Shown: positions 19,201-27,400 of the stretch, piece after piece | Position numbering within the stretch: the stretch's first letter is position 1 | Layout: every line of letters starts with the position of its first letter | Assembly: GCA_965215165.1 (NCBI GenBank) | Contig: CBDCCX010000006.1 | Location: forward strand, 1,488,001 to 1,552,000 | DNA from: JANQRZ01 sp965215165 | GTDB lineage: Bacteria; Bacteroidota; Rhodothermia; Rhodothermales; JANQRZ01 | Length of the DNA stretch: 64,000 nucleotides | Reading direction: 5' to 3' | Notes under the pieces: model-generated | Database searches by the model: none | Seen by the model: only the letters and a program-made list of their open reading frames with translations | Told to the model about the DNA's origin: nothing | Made by a program: the position numbers and the translations under genes

Positions 19201-21434
19201 GCGCGCGGCCGGACTTCATCTATCCTATCCGCGAGCAGCACTCGTTCAGCCACGGCCGCAACTTCGACCTCCAGTACAACCCGTTCCAGTTCCTCGCGCT
19301 CCAGTACCGCTCCGACGTCAGCCAGAGCCTCAACAGCGCCGGGGCCGACGAGTCCTTCTCGACCCTCATCCAGGACTACCGCAACGGCGACGTGAACAAC
19401 TTCGAGGAGGTCGCGCTCAGCCGCGACGAGGTGCTCGCGCAGTTCGGCGGCACGCTCCCGGACTCGGTCTCGATCTTCCCCGTGAACCGGCTCGACGTGC
19501 TCCCGGTCCAGACCGTCGTCGGCGACCTGCTGACCGGTGAGCGGAGCATCCTCACCGACGACTACAACCAGAACGCGACCGCCACGGTGCAGTCGCCGAT
19601 CCAGCGGGTCGAGGCGCTGCGGTGGCTCCAGCTCCAGCCGCTGTCGTACTCGAGCACCTTCTCCTGGCGCTACACCGCGCTGCCGGGCGTGGACCCGCGC
19701 GAGCGCGCCGACACCGTGACCGTGGCGACGGTCGCCAACCGGGCGGCGCTGCGCGGCGGTCTCAGCATCCGCTTCGGCGAGCTGTTCGAGAAGGTCGGGC
19801 CGTACCGCCGGCTGCGCGAGCGCCAGGAGGAGGACGAGCAGGCCAAGCAGCAGCAGCGCCAGCAGTTCGACCGCGACCTCACCGACTACCGCGCCGCGCG
19901 CGACCGCCGGACGGCCGCCGAGGACGAGCTCCGCGAGGCCGAGGTGCTGGCCGAGACAGACACCACCGGCCTCGTCACTGAGCAGCGCCTCACCGTGCTC
20001 CGCGACGCGCTCGCCGAGGCCGAGGCCGCCGACACCCTCGCCCGCCCCGCCCCGCCGCTCCCCATCCCGAACCCGGTGAGCCTGCTCCGTCGCGGCTTCC
20101 TCGCGCTCACCGGCCCGCGCGACTTCTCGGTGACCTACAACGGCTCCTTCGGCGGGACCTCGCAGGGCGTCCGCGATCCGGGCTACAGCTTCCTCGACGG
20201 CGTGACCGGCGACGGGCCTGGCCTGGGCTACCGGTTCGGCTTCGACCGGCGCATCGGCTCCGGCGAGGACGACCGCTTCTTCGGTAGCGAAACCGCGTCG
20301 ATCCCCGTGCAGGACGCCTTGATCCGCGACCACCAGATCGGCGCGCGGACCTCGCTCGAGTTCAGCCAGGCGCTCCGCGTGGACCTGACCTGGGACCTGG
20401 GGCTGGACAACCAGAAGACCTTCGTCTTCTCGCGCGACGCCACGAGCGAGTCCAACGTCCAGGAGAACGGCGGCGGCAACGCGACCGTCCTCACGCTCGG
20501 CGGCAGCTACCAGGACTTCTTCGACCTCCACCGCGCCCGCTTCGCCGACGCCCTGAGCGCCGAGCCGGACTCGCTTGGCCGCTTCCCCTCGGAGGCACTC
20601 ACCCAGAACGCCGTGGTCGAAGACTTCCGCAGCGCCTTCGTCACCGGCATCGGCTCGGTCGGGCGCGGCGGGTTCACCGCGCTGCCGCTCCCCAACTGGA
20701 GCGTCACCTACACCGGCATCTCCGACTTTCCGATCATCCGCGCGCTCACGCAGTCGGCCACGCTCCGGCACGGCTACTCGGCGACCTACGACGTCGGCTA
20801 CGAGGCCAACCAGCTCGCCGGCACCCCCAACGAGGAGAGCCTCTCGATCCAGACCGGAACCGGCACCTCGACGATCCGGCTCGGCTCCGAGACGCCGTTC
20901 CTGCAGGCCAACACAGTCCGCATCAGCGAGCGCTTCCAGCCGCTCGTCGGCCTCAACCTCGGCTTCAAGGGCGGCTTCCAGACGGACCTGACGTGGAACT
21001 CGAGCGAGAGCTACGCCCTCACCCCGACCTCGGCCGAGGTCAACCAGACCGAGACTAAGGAGTTCTCGATCCGGCTGAGCTTCAACAAGACCGGCCTCCG
21101 GCTGCCGCTGCCGTTCCTGGGCCGCAAGCGGCTCAACAACCAGATCCGCTTCAGCCTGATCGTCTCGCAGGCCGACAACCTGTCGCGCCGCTTCGAGCTG
21201 CGCTCGGACTTGGCGCAGGACCTCTCGGGCATCCGCACCGAGACGTTCCTCAACCCGCAGGGTGAGGCCACGACGCGGCTCTCGGTGGAGCCGCAGCTCA
21301 CCTACAACCTGTCGAGCCAGGTCGCGGCGACGGCGTTCGTGCGCTACAACAAGTTCGACAGCGAGGGCAGCCGCAACCCGTCGACGACCCAACTCACCGG
21401 CGGCTTCACCTTCCGCGTGTCGTTCTCGAACTAG
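13245..21434 (+). CDS. sprA: Type IX secretion outer-membrane translocon SprA/Sov
   Basis: SprA (Sov) is the giant 36-strand outer-membrane barrel through which type IX substrates leave the periplasm. This 2,729-residue protein begins with a hydrophobic export signal (LLLTFVGSVVMAGLWTLA), followed by a low-complexity Asp/Ser region (about 60-180) and the SprA repeats: RGTIGDKLFIDVNYDTQNDFD near residue 320, many beta-strands with periplasmic/extracellular loops, and a C-terminal strand ending FTFRVSFSN with aromatic-polar alternation. It is longer than Flavobacterium SprA (about 2,400). The codon bias is extreme (almost no TTA, CTA or TCA), so the opposite strand is also open for over 8 kb. 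Likely monocistronic. Confidence 0.92.
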   Translation: MPRSTRLPEGRALLLTFVGSVVMAGLWTLAANDPTEAAPDRAALVRHAALAAPVRAADAVADRAFAEGWTRPTWSHSFRTRRDSDTLGLALDSLGLDSLDLFDVSDFDVSGFLPDSAFGARPDSGGADSLVAFTDSVRADTTEALPDTGRAARLLPPFRRDRYGASVLPRRRAPLGPELGTYWQRRVELDSASTDYTVTETVGGGDVRVPVRLGLDAYREQRLRLGLSENYRELAAQRARQQQRRSGIGFGFELPGGAGRGIERIFGTDEVDLSVDGQANVDVGFAYRQNEQQEAATGQGGRVDPDFGQELGLSIRGTIGDKLFIDVNYDTQNDFDFQNQVRLTYEGYEDEILQRIEAGNVFLQTPSDLIRGGQRLFGIRTDLQVGGLGVTVVASQQDAESDELVVEGGSQTTTFVKRPTEYEDNANFYLGYYFHNRWDAAHARPPQVSLGPDFSRFIGLEVYLFEQNNTTNSAGDESLVAGLALADLGEPRDVLLGGQAYLALRGETPPLPAPDAADSDDADQYSEADLEELREDRQNEIDVAERFDLGPEDFFDSDFRKLRENQDYTFDPLFGVLNLKRSLNNNEAVAVAYQYQLQDGTIVEVGDFAEGSGSGAEADRIILKLLRGQNPLPEDATWDLTMRNIYRVGGSSFNATDFELQVLYNPGGATAQRTLPNVDVGQQQTLLQTLGLDRVNQDGSSARDDLFDFLQGYTVDPGNGRVIFPYRQPFGEHLERVLRGAFRENGQDVTVAFQGLTEDEAVDEYVFTTLYTAKPETAARETDKNVYNIAGEFRGSVQEVYDLGFAVVENSVRVRSGNLDLTENTDYTVEYATGTVTITNPTFLTSGRDVSISFERNQFVAIQKKTLLGLRADYTFSEDFGIGATWMRLSEKPLIDKFRLGEEPIANSIWGVDAAYAAEPRWMTRLVDALPLVQTRAPSAFEFKGEFAQLNPGHPQTFAFEQSQSELQELGRDFKEDELEGSVSYIDDFEGTENSFSLLQPGAWRLSAAPEGDDDTPGAGPEGAQTYLPGAPVTSPMLRTSWRGRFAWYTVLAATYEDDELEPLARNLATSRVFIKEIFPDRELQRGSPPNLQTLDLYLDPSQRGPYNYNAALGTSFAQRPQDVWGGMTQRLPEGYTDFDARNNIEFVEFIFAPFGGRNGDAPIDPDARLYVDLGQTSEDVIPNRRDNNEDGLLSVTTEDEWGRPAGGQQDGIVNINEGTRRTEDLGLDGIPSTIAASAAADNGTPYAVSTEAEKFAPFLDSLAASPAAGSPVLALAQLDPSADDFHSFQEDAFFNDGTLFPGGASLQERFSFLFPGTELNSLEAQRLIAESGAPGSSRFPDSEDINLNLSPDLAERFFRYEVPLSEGVVDTPCTDGQTVGCNPFYVATIFNENTSENPSGREWYLMRIPVRTDRKEAVGGIQDFSLIETIRVWTQGHTDAATMRFATLDLVGSQWLKSERVGFDRMPVLTTEPSAPAGTQSFVATVNTEENPDQYEIPNGAVRSFTRDPTSGRPLPSREQSLVFRVEQLQDEASRAIFKPYTRRLDLTKYSNLRMFVHGEGFERRDSVRVFVRLGSNEAEDYYEIEQPLYPYDPDRLPDIPDGGDFAAAAADSLWQTNVPVLGPDGTRFLDLNSVNVEFDALNKLKLERDLAVDASNNPVSLDSVYTAQSIPLDFAPPGATIRIKGNPSVKDVSNIVLGVRNGRDGLARPLDLELWYNELRVSGFDEQKGWSAYARTTVRLADFVDLSARYEQQTDGFGDLASGLGTRTFEDSRGYSVNTNINLHKLLPERYGWRLPLNLTVQQDLSTPRFSPSRGDITVAQEIAQIQESDALSPAEKERQVDEVRASAESASFSRVIRVPISKTGSRSPWLRYTLDGLALTYSNTLRRARTPAQQFNDTDQWNGSLAYRLNVPRPKTVRPFWFLGDLPVLKVLGGLDLNVLPASLSLSADAGRSVNANQDRPRRGGFNTIADSLDRAARIAVERARPDFIYPIREQHSFSHGRNFDLQYNPFQFLALQYRSDVSQSLNSAGADESFSTLIQDYRNGDVNNFEEVALSRDEVLAQFGGTLPDSVSIFPVNRLDVLPVQTVVGDLLTGERSILTDDYNQNATATVQSPIQRVEALRWLQLQPLSYSSTFSWRYTALPGVDPRERADTVTVATVANRAALRGGLSIRFGELFEKVGPYRRLRERQEEDEQAKQQQRQQFDRDLTDYRAARDRRTAAEDELREAEVLAETDTTGLVTEQRLTVLRDALAEAEAADTLARPAPPLPIPNPVSLLRRGFLALTGPRDFSVTYNGSFGGTSQGVRDPGYSFLDGVTGDGPGLGYRFGFDRRIGSGEDDRFFGSETASIPVQDALIRDHQIGARTSLEFSQALRVDLTWDLGLDNQKTFVFSRDATSESNVQENGGGNATVLTLGGSYQDFFDLHRARFADALSAEPDSLGRFPSEALTQNAVVEDFRSAFVTGIGSVGRGGFTALPLPNWSVTYTGISDFPIIRALTQSATLRHGYSATYDVGYEANQLAGTPNEESLSIQTGTGTSTIRLGSETPFLQANTVRISERFQPLVGLNLGFKGGFQTDLTWNSSESYALTPTSAEVNQTETKEFSIRLSFNKTGLRLPLPFLGRKRLNNQIRFSLIVSQADNLSRRFELRSDLAQDLSGIRTETFLNPQGEATTRLSVEPQLTYNLSSQVAATAFVRYNKFDSEGSRNPSTTQLTGGFTFRVSFSN

Positions 21435-21491
21435 AGAGTGGAAAGAGGAGAGGGAACAGAGAGAAGGCCTTTCTAGTTCTCTCGGCCGCGT
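21435..21491. other. sprA 3' flank
   Basis: Starts with a purine-only stretch similar in style to other spacers in this window. No gene and no clear terminator seen. Confidence 0.4.
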
Positions 21492-21610
21492 CCACCCTGC
21501 TATCCATCGATCTGACGCGGCTCAACAGAGCACCTGAGGAGCTACGCAAGCACATCGAGCAAGACGGGATTACCCTCCATGAACGACAACCTCCACATCT
21601 CCCTGTCGCA
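21492..21610 (+). pseudogene. Degraded copy of the MNT 3' end and HEPN 5' end
   Basis: This stretch aligns with 22400-22530 (end of the nucleotidyltransferase gene and start of its HEPN partner) at close to 90 % by eye, including CCATCGATCTGACGCGGCTC and GACGGGATTACCCTC. The copy has lost the MNT stop and everything upstream of the last third of MNT, and HEPN homology ends after about 10 codons (MNDNLHISLSQ). It is a remnant of a duplicated or second MNT/HEPN locus, cut at its right end by a fragment of another gene on the opposite strand. Confidence 0.75.
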
Positions 21611-21613
21611 AGG

Positions 21614-21691
21614 CTTGTGATCCTTGCTCCGGTTCTCCGGTGATCGGTTGGACAGAAGCTGCTCCATCTGGGCTTTGGTGATGAGTTCCAT
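21614..21691 (-). pseudogene. Truncated DUF2958-like gene (N-terminus only)
   Basis: On the minus strand an ATG at 21689-21691 opens MELITKAQMEQLLSNRSPEN followed by RSKDHKP. This matches my memory of the start of DUF2958 proteins (small proteins frequent on plasmids and integrative elements), in which the frame would continue VVKLFTPDAGATW. Here it runs directly into the antisense of the MNT/HEPN remnant, so all but about 26 codons are lost. Family call from a short match only. Confidence 0.4.
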
Positions 21692-22209
21692 TGCAGGACC
21701 CCCTGCGGTTTGAGTTGAACACGCGGGCCGGCAACGGATGCGGGACCGGCGACCGAGGGGAGCTCGAACACAAGCCACTTCACAGGGATCCGTCTGCACA
21801 AGCGGCGCGCGGAAGATGGGTGGAAGGCGATTGCGGGCGGCAGCTCTGTAGCCGTAGGCTTCGCCTCTGTTCAACCACCGTAGGGAGGTGCGGGTGAGAT
21901 CACTGCTCTATCGTCAATCCTCCTTAATAGTCTCACCTGGCTGTACTAGCTTGGGACGCACAAAAGGCATTATGCGCGTCAGCGTGCAACGCACGCTTAG
22001 GATCTTGATTTCTAGAATGTCACGGTCTGCAGATATTGGATAGCTGGGCATTGCTCTCGACGATTCGGCGAGGGCCTCCACTAGCCACTATTTTCACTCC
22101 CGGGAGCGTTTCCGAGCCTGTCGCAGTGCCGCGTCGTACCACGACGGGTGGGTGCTCCAGTGACAGCCTTTGTCTTTAGAGCTCCTGGCCGAGCTAATCC
22201 AGTCGCTCT
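21692..22209. other. Non-coding, compositionally different island flank
   Basis: About 520 bp with lower GC and no codon-biased ORF, unlike its surroundings. It contains a 10-bp palindrome CTCCCGGGAG (22097-22106). I see no tRNA, att site or recognisable gene. Read with the neighbouring remnants it looks like decayed mobile-element DNA. Confidence 0.4.
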
Positions 22210-22497
22210 ATGCTGCCCGTCCTCGACACGATCAAAGATCACCTCGCTTCTCTCCCAGAAGTCGAGCGCATCGTGCTCTACGGCTCCCGTGCGCGGGGTG
22301 ACAACGGGCCGCGCTCGGACATTGACCTAGCCGTCGAATGCTCTGACGCGGGCGAAGCGCCCTGGTCGGAGATCTGGGCGTATCTCGAATACGATGCCCC
22401 CACCCTGCTGTCCATCGATCTGACGCGGCTCAACAAAGCGCCCGAGGAGCTACGCAAGCGTATCGAGCGGGACGGGATTACCCTCTATGAACGATAG
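22210..22497 (+). CDS. MNT-type nucleotidyltransferase (antitoxin-like)
   Basis: A 95-residue minimal nucleotidyltransferase. It carries the family active site GSRARGDNGPRSDIDLAV (GS, then DxD) and a short helical C-terminus. In MNT/HEPN pairs of the MntA-HepT type, the MNT partner adenylylates the HEPN RNase and so neutralises it; for this gene that role is inferred from the partner. The HEPN gene overlaps its end by 11 bp (22487-22497), a strong sign of coupling. A decayed duplicate of its 3' third lies 900 bp upstream. Confidence 0.88.
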   Translation: MLPVLDTIKDHLASLPEVERIVLYGSRARGDNGPRSDIDLAVECSDAGEAPWSEIWAYLEYDAPTLLSIDLTRLNKAPEELRKRIERDGITLYER

Positions 22498-22873
22498 GCT
22501 CCACCTCTCCATCACCCAGCTCGGCCACGCGATTGAGGCACTAAACGAAGTCGTGGCCGAAGAACCGGGAGCCAAGCGCTACATCGTCGATGCGACAATC
22601 CAACGGTTTGAATTCACCTTCGAGCTGTGTTGGAAAACCCTGAAGCGTCTCCTCGAAGCCAAAGGCGAGAAGGTCACCTTTGCAAAGGAAGCGCTCAAGA
22701 AAGCCTACCAGGCCGAATGGATCGACGACGAAGCCGTCTGGATCCAGATGCTCGATGACCGCAATCTCACCTCGCACACGTACAACCAGGACTTAGCCGA
22801 TGAGATATACGAGCGTATCAAATCCTACGCGCCGGTCCTCACCCGAGCATTCCAGACGATCCGTGGGCTCTAG
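22487..22873 (+). CDS. HEPN-domain protein, HI0074 family (toxin-like)
   Basis: A 128-residue all-helical protein matching the HI0074/nucleotidyltransferase substrate-binding family: FEFTFELCWKTLKRLLE in the middle and DDRNLTSHTYN near residue 90. The R-N-L-T-S-H segment fits the HEPN RNase signature RX4-6H with both key residues present, so it could be an active RNase toxin held by the MNT partner. Whether this pair acts as toxin-antitoxin here is inference. The stop codon abuts repeat element B. Confidence 0.88.
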   Translation: MNDRLHLSITQLGHAIEALNEVVAEEPGAKRYIVDATIQRFEFTFELCWKTLKRLLEAKGEKVTFAKEALKKAYQAEWIDDEAVWIQMLDDRNLTSHTYNQDLADEIYERIKSYAPVLTRAFQTIRGL

Positions 22874-23035
22874 GCCCTGTCACGTTCCTCCGGGTTCGGG
22901 CTACGCACGGCCGCTGCCGCGCCCCGCCGCGTTGACCTCCTCGCGCGATGCTTCGGCATCTCGCTCGTCGGTCGCCTTGCACAGGGCACGTCAGCGCCTC
23001 GCGCTCGCCCTCGAACCGATCTACATGACAGAGCC
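22873..23035. repeat. Terminal-inverted-repeat element, copy B
   Basis: About 163 bp bounded by GGCCCTGTCA (22873-22882) and TGACAGAGCC (23026-23035), complementary at 9 of 10 positions. The interior shares the GCGTTGxCCTCxTCGC and CGATGCxxCGGCATCT blocks with copy A, but the terminal arms are unrelated to those of A and C. It starts on the last base of the HEPN stop codon. Confidence 0.6.
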
Positions 23036-23036
23036 T

Positions 23037-23195
23037 GAGACTATTGCAAAACTCCTTTCGAGCTCCGGCTGGCTGCGCACGGCCTCGGCGTCGTTGCCCT
23101 ACATCGCCGCAACTCACGCTACGGCTGCTTCGGGCACCTTGCCGATGGCCTCGCTCGCTCAGCCTGCCGAGCAAACTGACTTCTGCAATAGCCTC
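23037..23195. repeat. Terminal-inverted-repeat element, copy C
   Basis: About 159 bp bounded by GAGACTATTGCA (23037-23048) and TGCAATAGCCTC (23184-23195), complementary at 11 of 12 positions. Its left part (AGCTCCGGCTGGCTGC, GGCGTCGTTGCCCT, TCGCC) lines up with copy A. It directly follows copy B, so the two form a tandem pair between the HEPN gene and lipB. Confidence 0.6.
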
Positions 23196-23251
23196 TAGGT
23201 GTGCTCTGTCTCACCGCGCAGCCTAGGGGGGCGAATCTCAGCATAGCGCCC

Positions 23252-24019
23252 ATGAACCAGCCTGTCGCCGTCTGCCGCCTCGGGCGGGTCGAGTACGAGG
23301 CCGCCTGGGACCTCCAGCGGCGGGTTCAGCAGCGGCTCATCGCGGCCAAGCGGGCCGAGCCGCCGGAGACGGTGCCCCACGCCCTGCTCGTCGTCGAGCA
23401 CCCGCACGTCTTCACGCTCGGCAAGAGCGGCGACCGGGCGCACCTCCTCGCCGACGACGCGACCCTCGCCCGGCGCGGGGCCACGTTCGTCGCCGTCGAC
23501 CGCGGCGGCGACATCACCTACCACGGGCCGGGCCAGCTCGTCGTCTACCCGGTCTTCGACCTCGACCGCCTCCGCTACCCGGACGGCGCGCGCGCCACCG
23601 ACATCCACCGCTACCTCCGCACGCTCGAAGAGGCCGTCATCCAGACCTGCGCCGACTACGGGATCGTCGCCGGCCGCGTCGCCGGGCGGACCGGCGTCTG
23701 GGTCGAGGCCGGGAGTGCGCGCGAGCGCAAGATCTGCGCCTTCGGCGTCCGGTGTAGCCGGTGGGTGACCATGCACGGCCTGGCGCTCAACCTCGACACC
23801 GACCTGTCGTACTTCGGCCACATCGTCCCCTGCGGGATCGCCGACCGGGGGGTGACCTCGCTCGCGGCCGAGCTCGGCCGCCCCGTCGATGAGGCGGAGG
23901 CGACGGACCGCCTGCTCGGCTACGTCGCCGAGGCGTTCGGGCTGCGCCCCGTGCCCGCCGACGAGGCTCACCGTTTCTTCGACGCCCTCGGCGTAACATC
24001 GGGCGCGCGGCCGGTGTAA
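23252..24019 (+). CDS. lipB: Octanoyltransferase LipB
   Basis: Transfers octanoate from acyl carrier protein to lipoyl domains, the first step of protein lipoylation. The 255-residue product has the family blocks HPHVFTLGKSG, RGGDITYHGPGQLVVYP, the catalytic lysine in RKICAFGVR and the catalytic cysteine in HIVPCGI. The frame is open 51 nt further upstream, but the ATG at 23252 gives the usual start. The E1 dehydrogenase at 56024-58150 belongs to a complex that would need lipoylation. No Shine-Dalgarno seen. Confidence 0.95.
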   Translation: MNQPVAVCRLGRVEYEAAWDLQRRVQQRLIAAKRAEPPETVPHALLVVEHPHVFTLGKSGDRAHLLADDATLARRGATFVAVDRGGDITYHGPGQLVVYPVFDLDRLRYPDGARATDIHRYLRTLEEAVIQTCADYGIVAGRVAGRTGVWVEAGSARERKICAFGVRCSRWVTMHGLALNLDTDLSYFGHIVPCGIADRGVTSLAAELGRPVDEAEATDRLLGYVAEAFGLRPVPADEAHRFFDALGVTSGARPV

Positions 24020-24093
24020 CATCCCTGCACCATCGCCGGGTCCGCGCCTCGCGTCCGCGCCCGTTCCCTTCTGCCTCTCTACCGCCCAGACTC

Positions 24094-24447
24094 ATGGCCT
24101 TCAGCACCGAACAGTTCGCCCGCCAGCTTCTCATCGAAGCCCTCTTCTACGACGAGGAGTACGTCGCCCTCGGCAACGTCAGCCTGATCGACGGGGCCGC
24201 GCAGCGCGAGCTGTACCTCGCTTCGTTCGACCCCGAGCGCAACACCTACCTCATCGAGGAGGCCGTCGAGTGGGAGGAGCTCGACGCCGACGAGGACGGC
24301 GAGATCGACTATGCCCTTGCCGTCGACGGCAACGAGTACGGGACCTACGACAGCCCCGAGGATGCCGCCGATGTGCTGCTGACCCTGGCGCGCGAGCACA
24401 ACCTCAGCCCGAGCTTCATGCTCCTCTTCGACGAAGAGGAAGCGTAA
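24094..24447 (+). CDS. Acidic orphan protein
   Basis: A 117-residue soluble protein, very acidic (many Asp/Glu, for example WEELDADEDGEIDY and the LLFDEEEA tail), with a predicted mix of strands and helices. Not recognised. It follows lipB by 74 nt on the same strand and ends 5 bp before the convergent histidine kinase gene. Codon use matches its neighbours, so it is probably real; function unknown. Confidence 0.65.
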   Translation: MAFSTEQFARQLLIEALFYDEEYVALGNVSLIDGAAQRELYLASFDPERNTYLIEEAVEWEELDADEDGEIDYALAVDGNEYGTYDSPEDAADVLLTLAREHNLSPSFMLLFDEEEA

Positions 24448-24452
24448 CTCAG

Positions 24453-27400
24453 CTAATCGTCCCACTCCTGCGACACCTGCTCCTGCGATACGTGGGGCGG
24501 CCCAGCCGGTTCGGCCAGCGGTAGGCGGACGAAGAACGTCGTGCCCAGGCCCGGCGCGGTCTCGAAGCGGACCGTGCCGCCGGACTCCTCGACGGCCTTC
24601 TTGGTGATGGCGAGTCCCAGCCCCATGCCGCTCGTCTTGGTCGAGAAGTTGGGCTGGAACACCTTTTCCTGCACCGATTCGGGGATGCCGGGGCCGGTGT
24701 CGCGGACGGCGCTCCACGCCCACGCCGCCCCGCCCTCGTCCCGGCGCTCGGTGCGGATGGTGATGGTGCCGCGCTCGGTCTCGGGCATGGCTTGGAGGGC
24801 GTTCTTGAGCAGGTTGATGTAGACCCGGCGCAGCTCCTCGCGGTCGGCCACGACGGGCAGGGGCGCGGGGTTGAGCACGAGGACGATCTCGGCGTGGGCC
24901 TCCTCGCCGAGGAGCACGGCGGCCTCGCGCACGACGTCGCGCAGGTCGAGCCGCTCGGGGTGGCGCTGCGGGAGCCGGGCGAAGGACGAGAACTCATTCG
25001 CGATCCGGGTCAGCGCGTCGATCTGCTCGATCAGGGTGCCGGTGATCCGGTCGAGGAGCGCGCTGAAGCGGCCGTCCCGGGTCCCCTCCGCGCCGTCGCT
25101 CTCGTGGTGGGCGCGGCGGAGGTGCTGCACCGAGAGCTTCATCGGGGTCAGCGGGTTTTTGATCTCGTGGGCCACCTGCCGGGCCATCTCGCGCCAGGCC
25201 AACTCGCGCTCCTGCTGCGCCAGCTTGCGGCGGCTCTCCTCGAGCTGCGAGCGCATCGCGTTGAACGTCTCGATCACCTCGCCGACCTCGTCCCGGCTCT
25301 CGACCGGGATCGCCTCGCCGTCCTCGCCCGCGCCGACGGCCCGGAGGCCCGCGCGCAGCCGCCGGAAGGGCCGCGTGAGGTCGTTCGCCAGGAGCGTGGT
25401 GGTGAAGAAGATGCCGGCGAGCAGCAGCAGCAGCACCCCGAAGAGGTAGGCCACCATCCGCGCCTGATCGGACTCGATGGCGAGCTGCTCGGGCAGTGTC
25501 GGGATGGCGACGACGGCCCCCGGCCGGCCGGCGGTGTCGGGCAGCGCCTCGTAGCCCGTCGTGTAGGCGAAGGTCCCGATGTGCTCCTCGGCGAAGGCGT
25601 AGCGCTCGCCGTCGACGTAGAGCGCGCGGTAGACCTCGATGGGCAGGCGGCGGTCGATCAGGCGCTGACGGACGAGCTGGCTTCGGCTGCTCGCCACCAG
25701 GTCCGCCCCGCGGTAGAGGTTCACGTCGAGGCCGAGGCGCGGGCCAACGACGTCGGGGCGGGCGCGGTCCAGGAGGCGGTAGAACGAGACGCTGTCCAGC
25801 GTATCCCCGCCCGCCGCCTCCGCCGCGAGCGCGTCCTCCACCCGAGCGAGCCGCCGCTTGAGGCGCTCCTCGACGGCCTGCCGGTTCTGCGTCACCACGA
25901 CCTCCTGCCCGATCAGCCCGGTCAGCACCACCGAGACGACGCCGACGAGCAGGAACCGGTTGAGCACGCGGTCGCGCAGGCGGTTCCGCCGCTCGGCCGC
26001 TGCGGTGCGCCGCCGGACCGCCACGGCGGCCCCGTAAGCCCCGAGCGCGAGCAGGAGCGCCGGCACCAGCAGCCGGAGGTAGAAGTAGAGGTGGTCGAAG
26101 ACGGCGACGCCGGGGACGCGGACGGCGACGACGCGGGCGGTACCCAGCTCGCTGGTGCCCGGCTCGCTGGTGCCCGGCTCGCTGGTGCCCGGCTCGCTCC
26201 GGTAGTACATCCGCACCGGCTCGCCGCCGAGGCGGTCTCGGCTCCACACCGACTCGCTGTGGCGGAGGGCCGAGGCGACGGACGCCGGTAGGCGGAACCG
26301 CCCGTAGTCGTCGCCTCGGGTGCGGACGAGCACGCCGCCCTCGAACTCGGCGAACGCCAGGTCCCCCTCGCCGACGTTCGCGAGGCCGGCCGGGACGAGG
26401 ACGCGGGGGAACGGCGTTTCGGAGACGTAGCGCGCCGGCTTCGGCTCGGCCCGCGCCGTGACCCAGCCGAGCACGGCCCCGTCGCGCGTGCGCCGCACCG
26501 GCCCGACGCCCGCATAGCGGTGCTTGCCGCGCGCCGTCGGCTCACGCTCGACGACGAAGCCGGGCGCGGTGTCGGCGGTGTAGCGTCGGCGGAGCGTGAA
26601 GAACGAGAGCGGGTCCTCTACGCGGACGGCCTCGCCCCAGCGCGCGAGCGGCGCGCCGGGCGGGGCGACCTCGCGGTAGCTCCCGAGCGTGTCGCCCGCC
26701 GGGGCGAGGAAGGACAGGCTCACGGTGTAGTCGGCGAGCGCCGCCAGCAGCGAGCCCGTGACGAGGTCCGTGGCGAGCGAGTCGAACAGGGACAACCGGG
26801 CCGGGACCGGTGGGCGGCGGCGGAGGGCGTCGAGGACGCTGCTCGAGGCGCGGGCGTCGAGCAGCACTCCTTCGAGCGCAAAGGCCACGCGCGCGTCCTC
26901 GCCGTCGGCGAACTCTTCGGCGGCGTCCTCGACCCGCGCCTCCTGCTTGTCGCGCGCCGCCTCGAACAGAACCGGATACGCCAGGGCGGCCACCACGAGC
27001 GCGACGACCACCGTTCCGCGCACGGAGAGGGCCCCGCCCCAGGCGTCCGGCCGCCACTCCAGCAGCCGCGCGCCCGTCCCGGCCGCAGCGAAGAAGAGCA
27101 CTGCCGCCCATCCCGACACCCCCACGCCCGCGTCCGTCAGGCCATATCCCAGCGCCAGCGCGAGGGCCGCCGTCAGCGCTCCCGCCAGAAAGCGGCGGCC
27201 CTGCGTGCCGACCAGCACGGCCAGCCCCGTCATCGTCATGGTCGCGGCCAGCGTCAGCCCGAGCAGCGCCCCGAAAACGATCAGGATCAGCCCCGACGGC
27301 AGCGGTCCCGTCCGGTCGAAGTACGGCAGCGTGGCGTCGAGCACCGCGTGGCGGAGGAGCACCGCCAGCAGGGCGATGGTGGCTACACCGAGCAGGGCTG

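Noticed and set aside
13164..21392. 2,742-codon open frame antisense to sprA
   Set aside because: Produced by extreme GC3 bias: sprA almost never uses codons whose complement is a stop. The predicted protein is low-complexity with no motif, while the plus frame is a clear SprA.
21692..22209. tRNA gene or attachment site as integration target
   Set aside because: I looked for a T-loop GGTTCRA with acceptor pairing and for direct repeats flanking the island and found none by eye.
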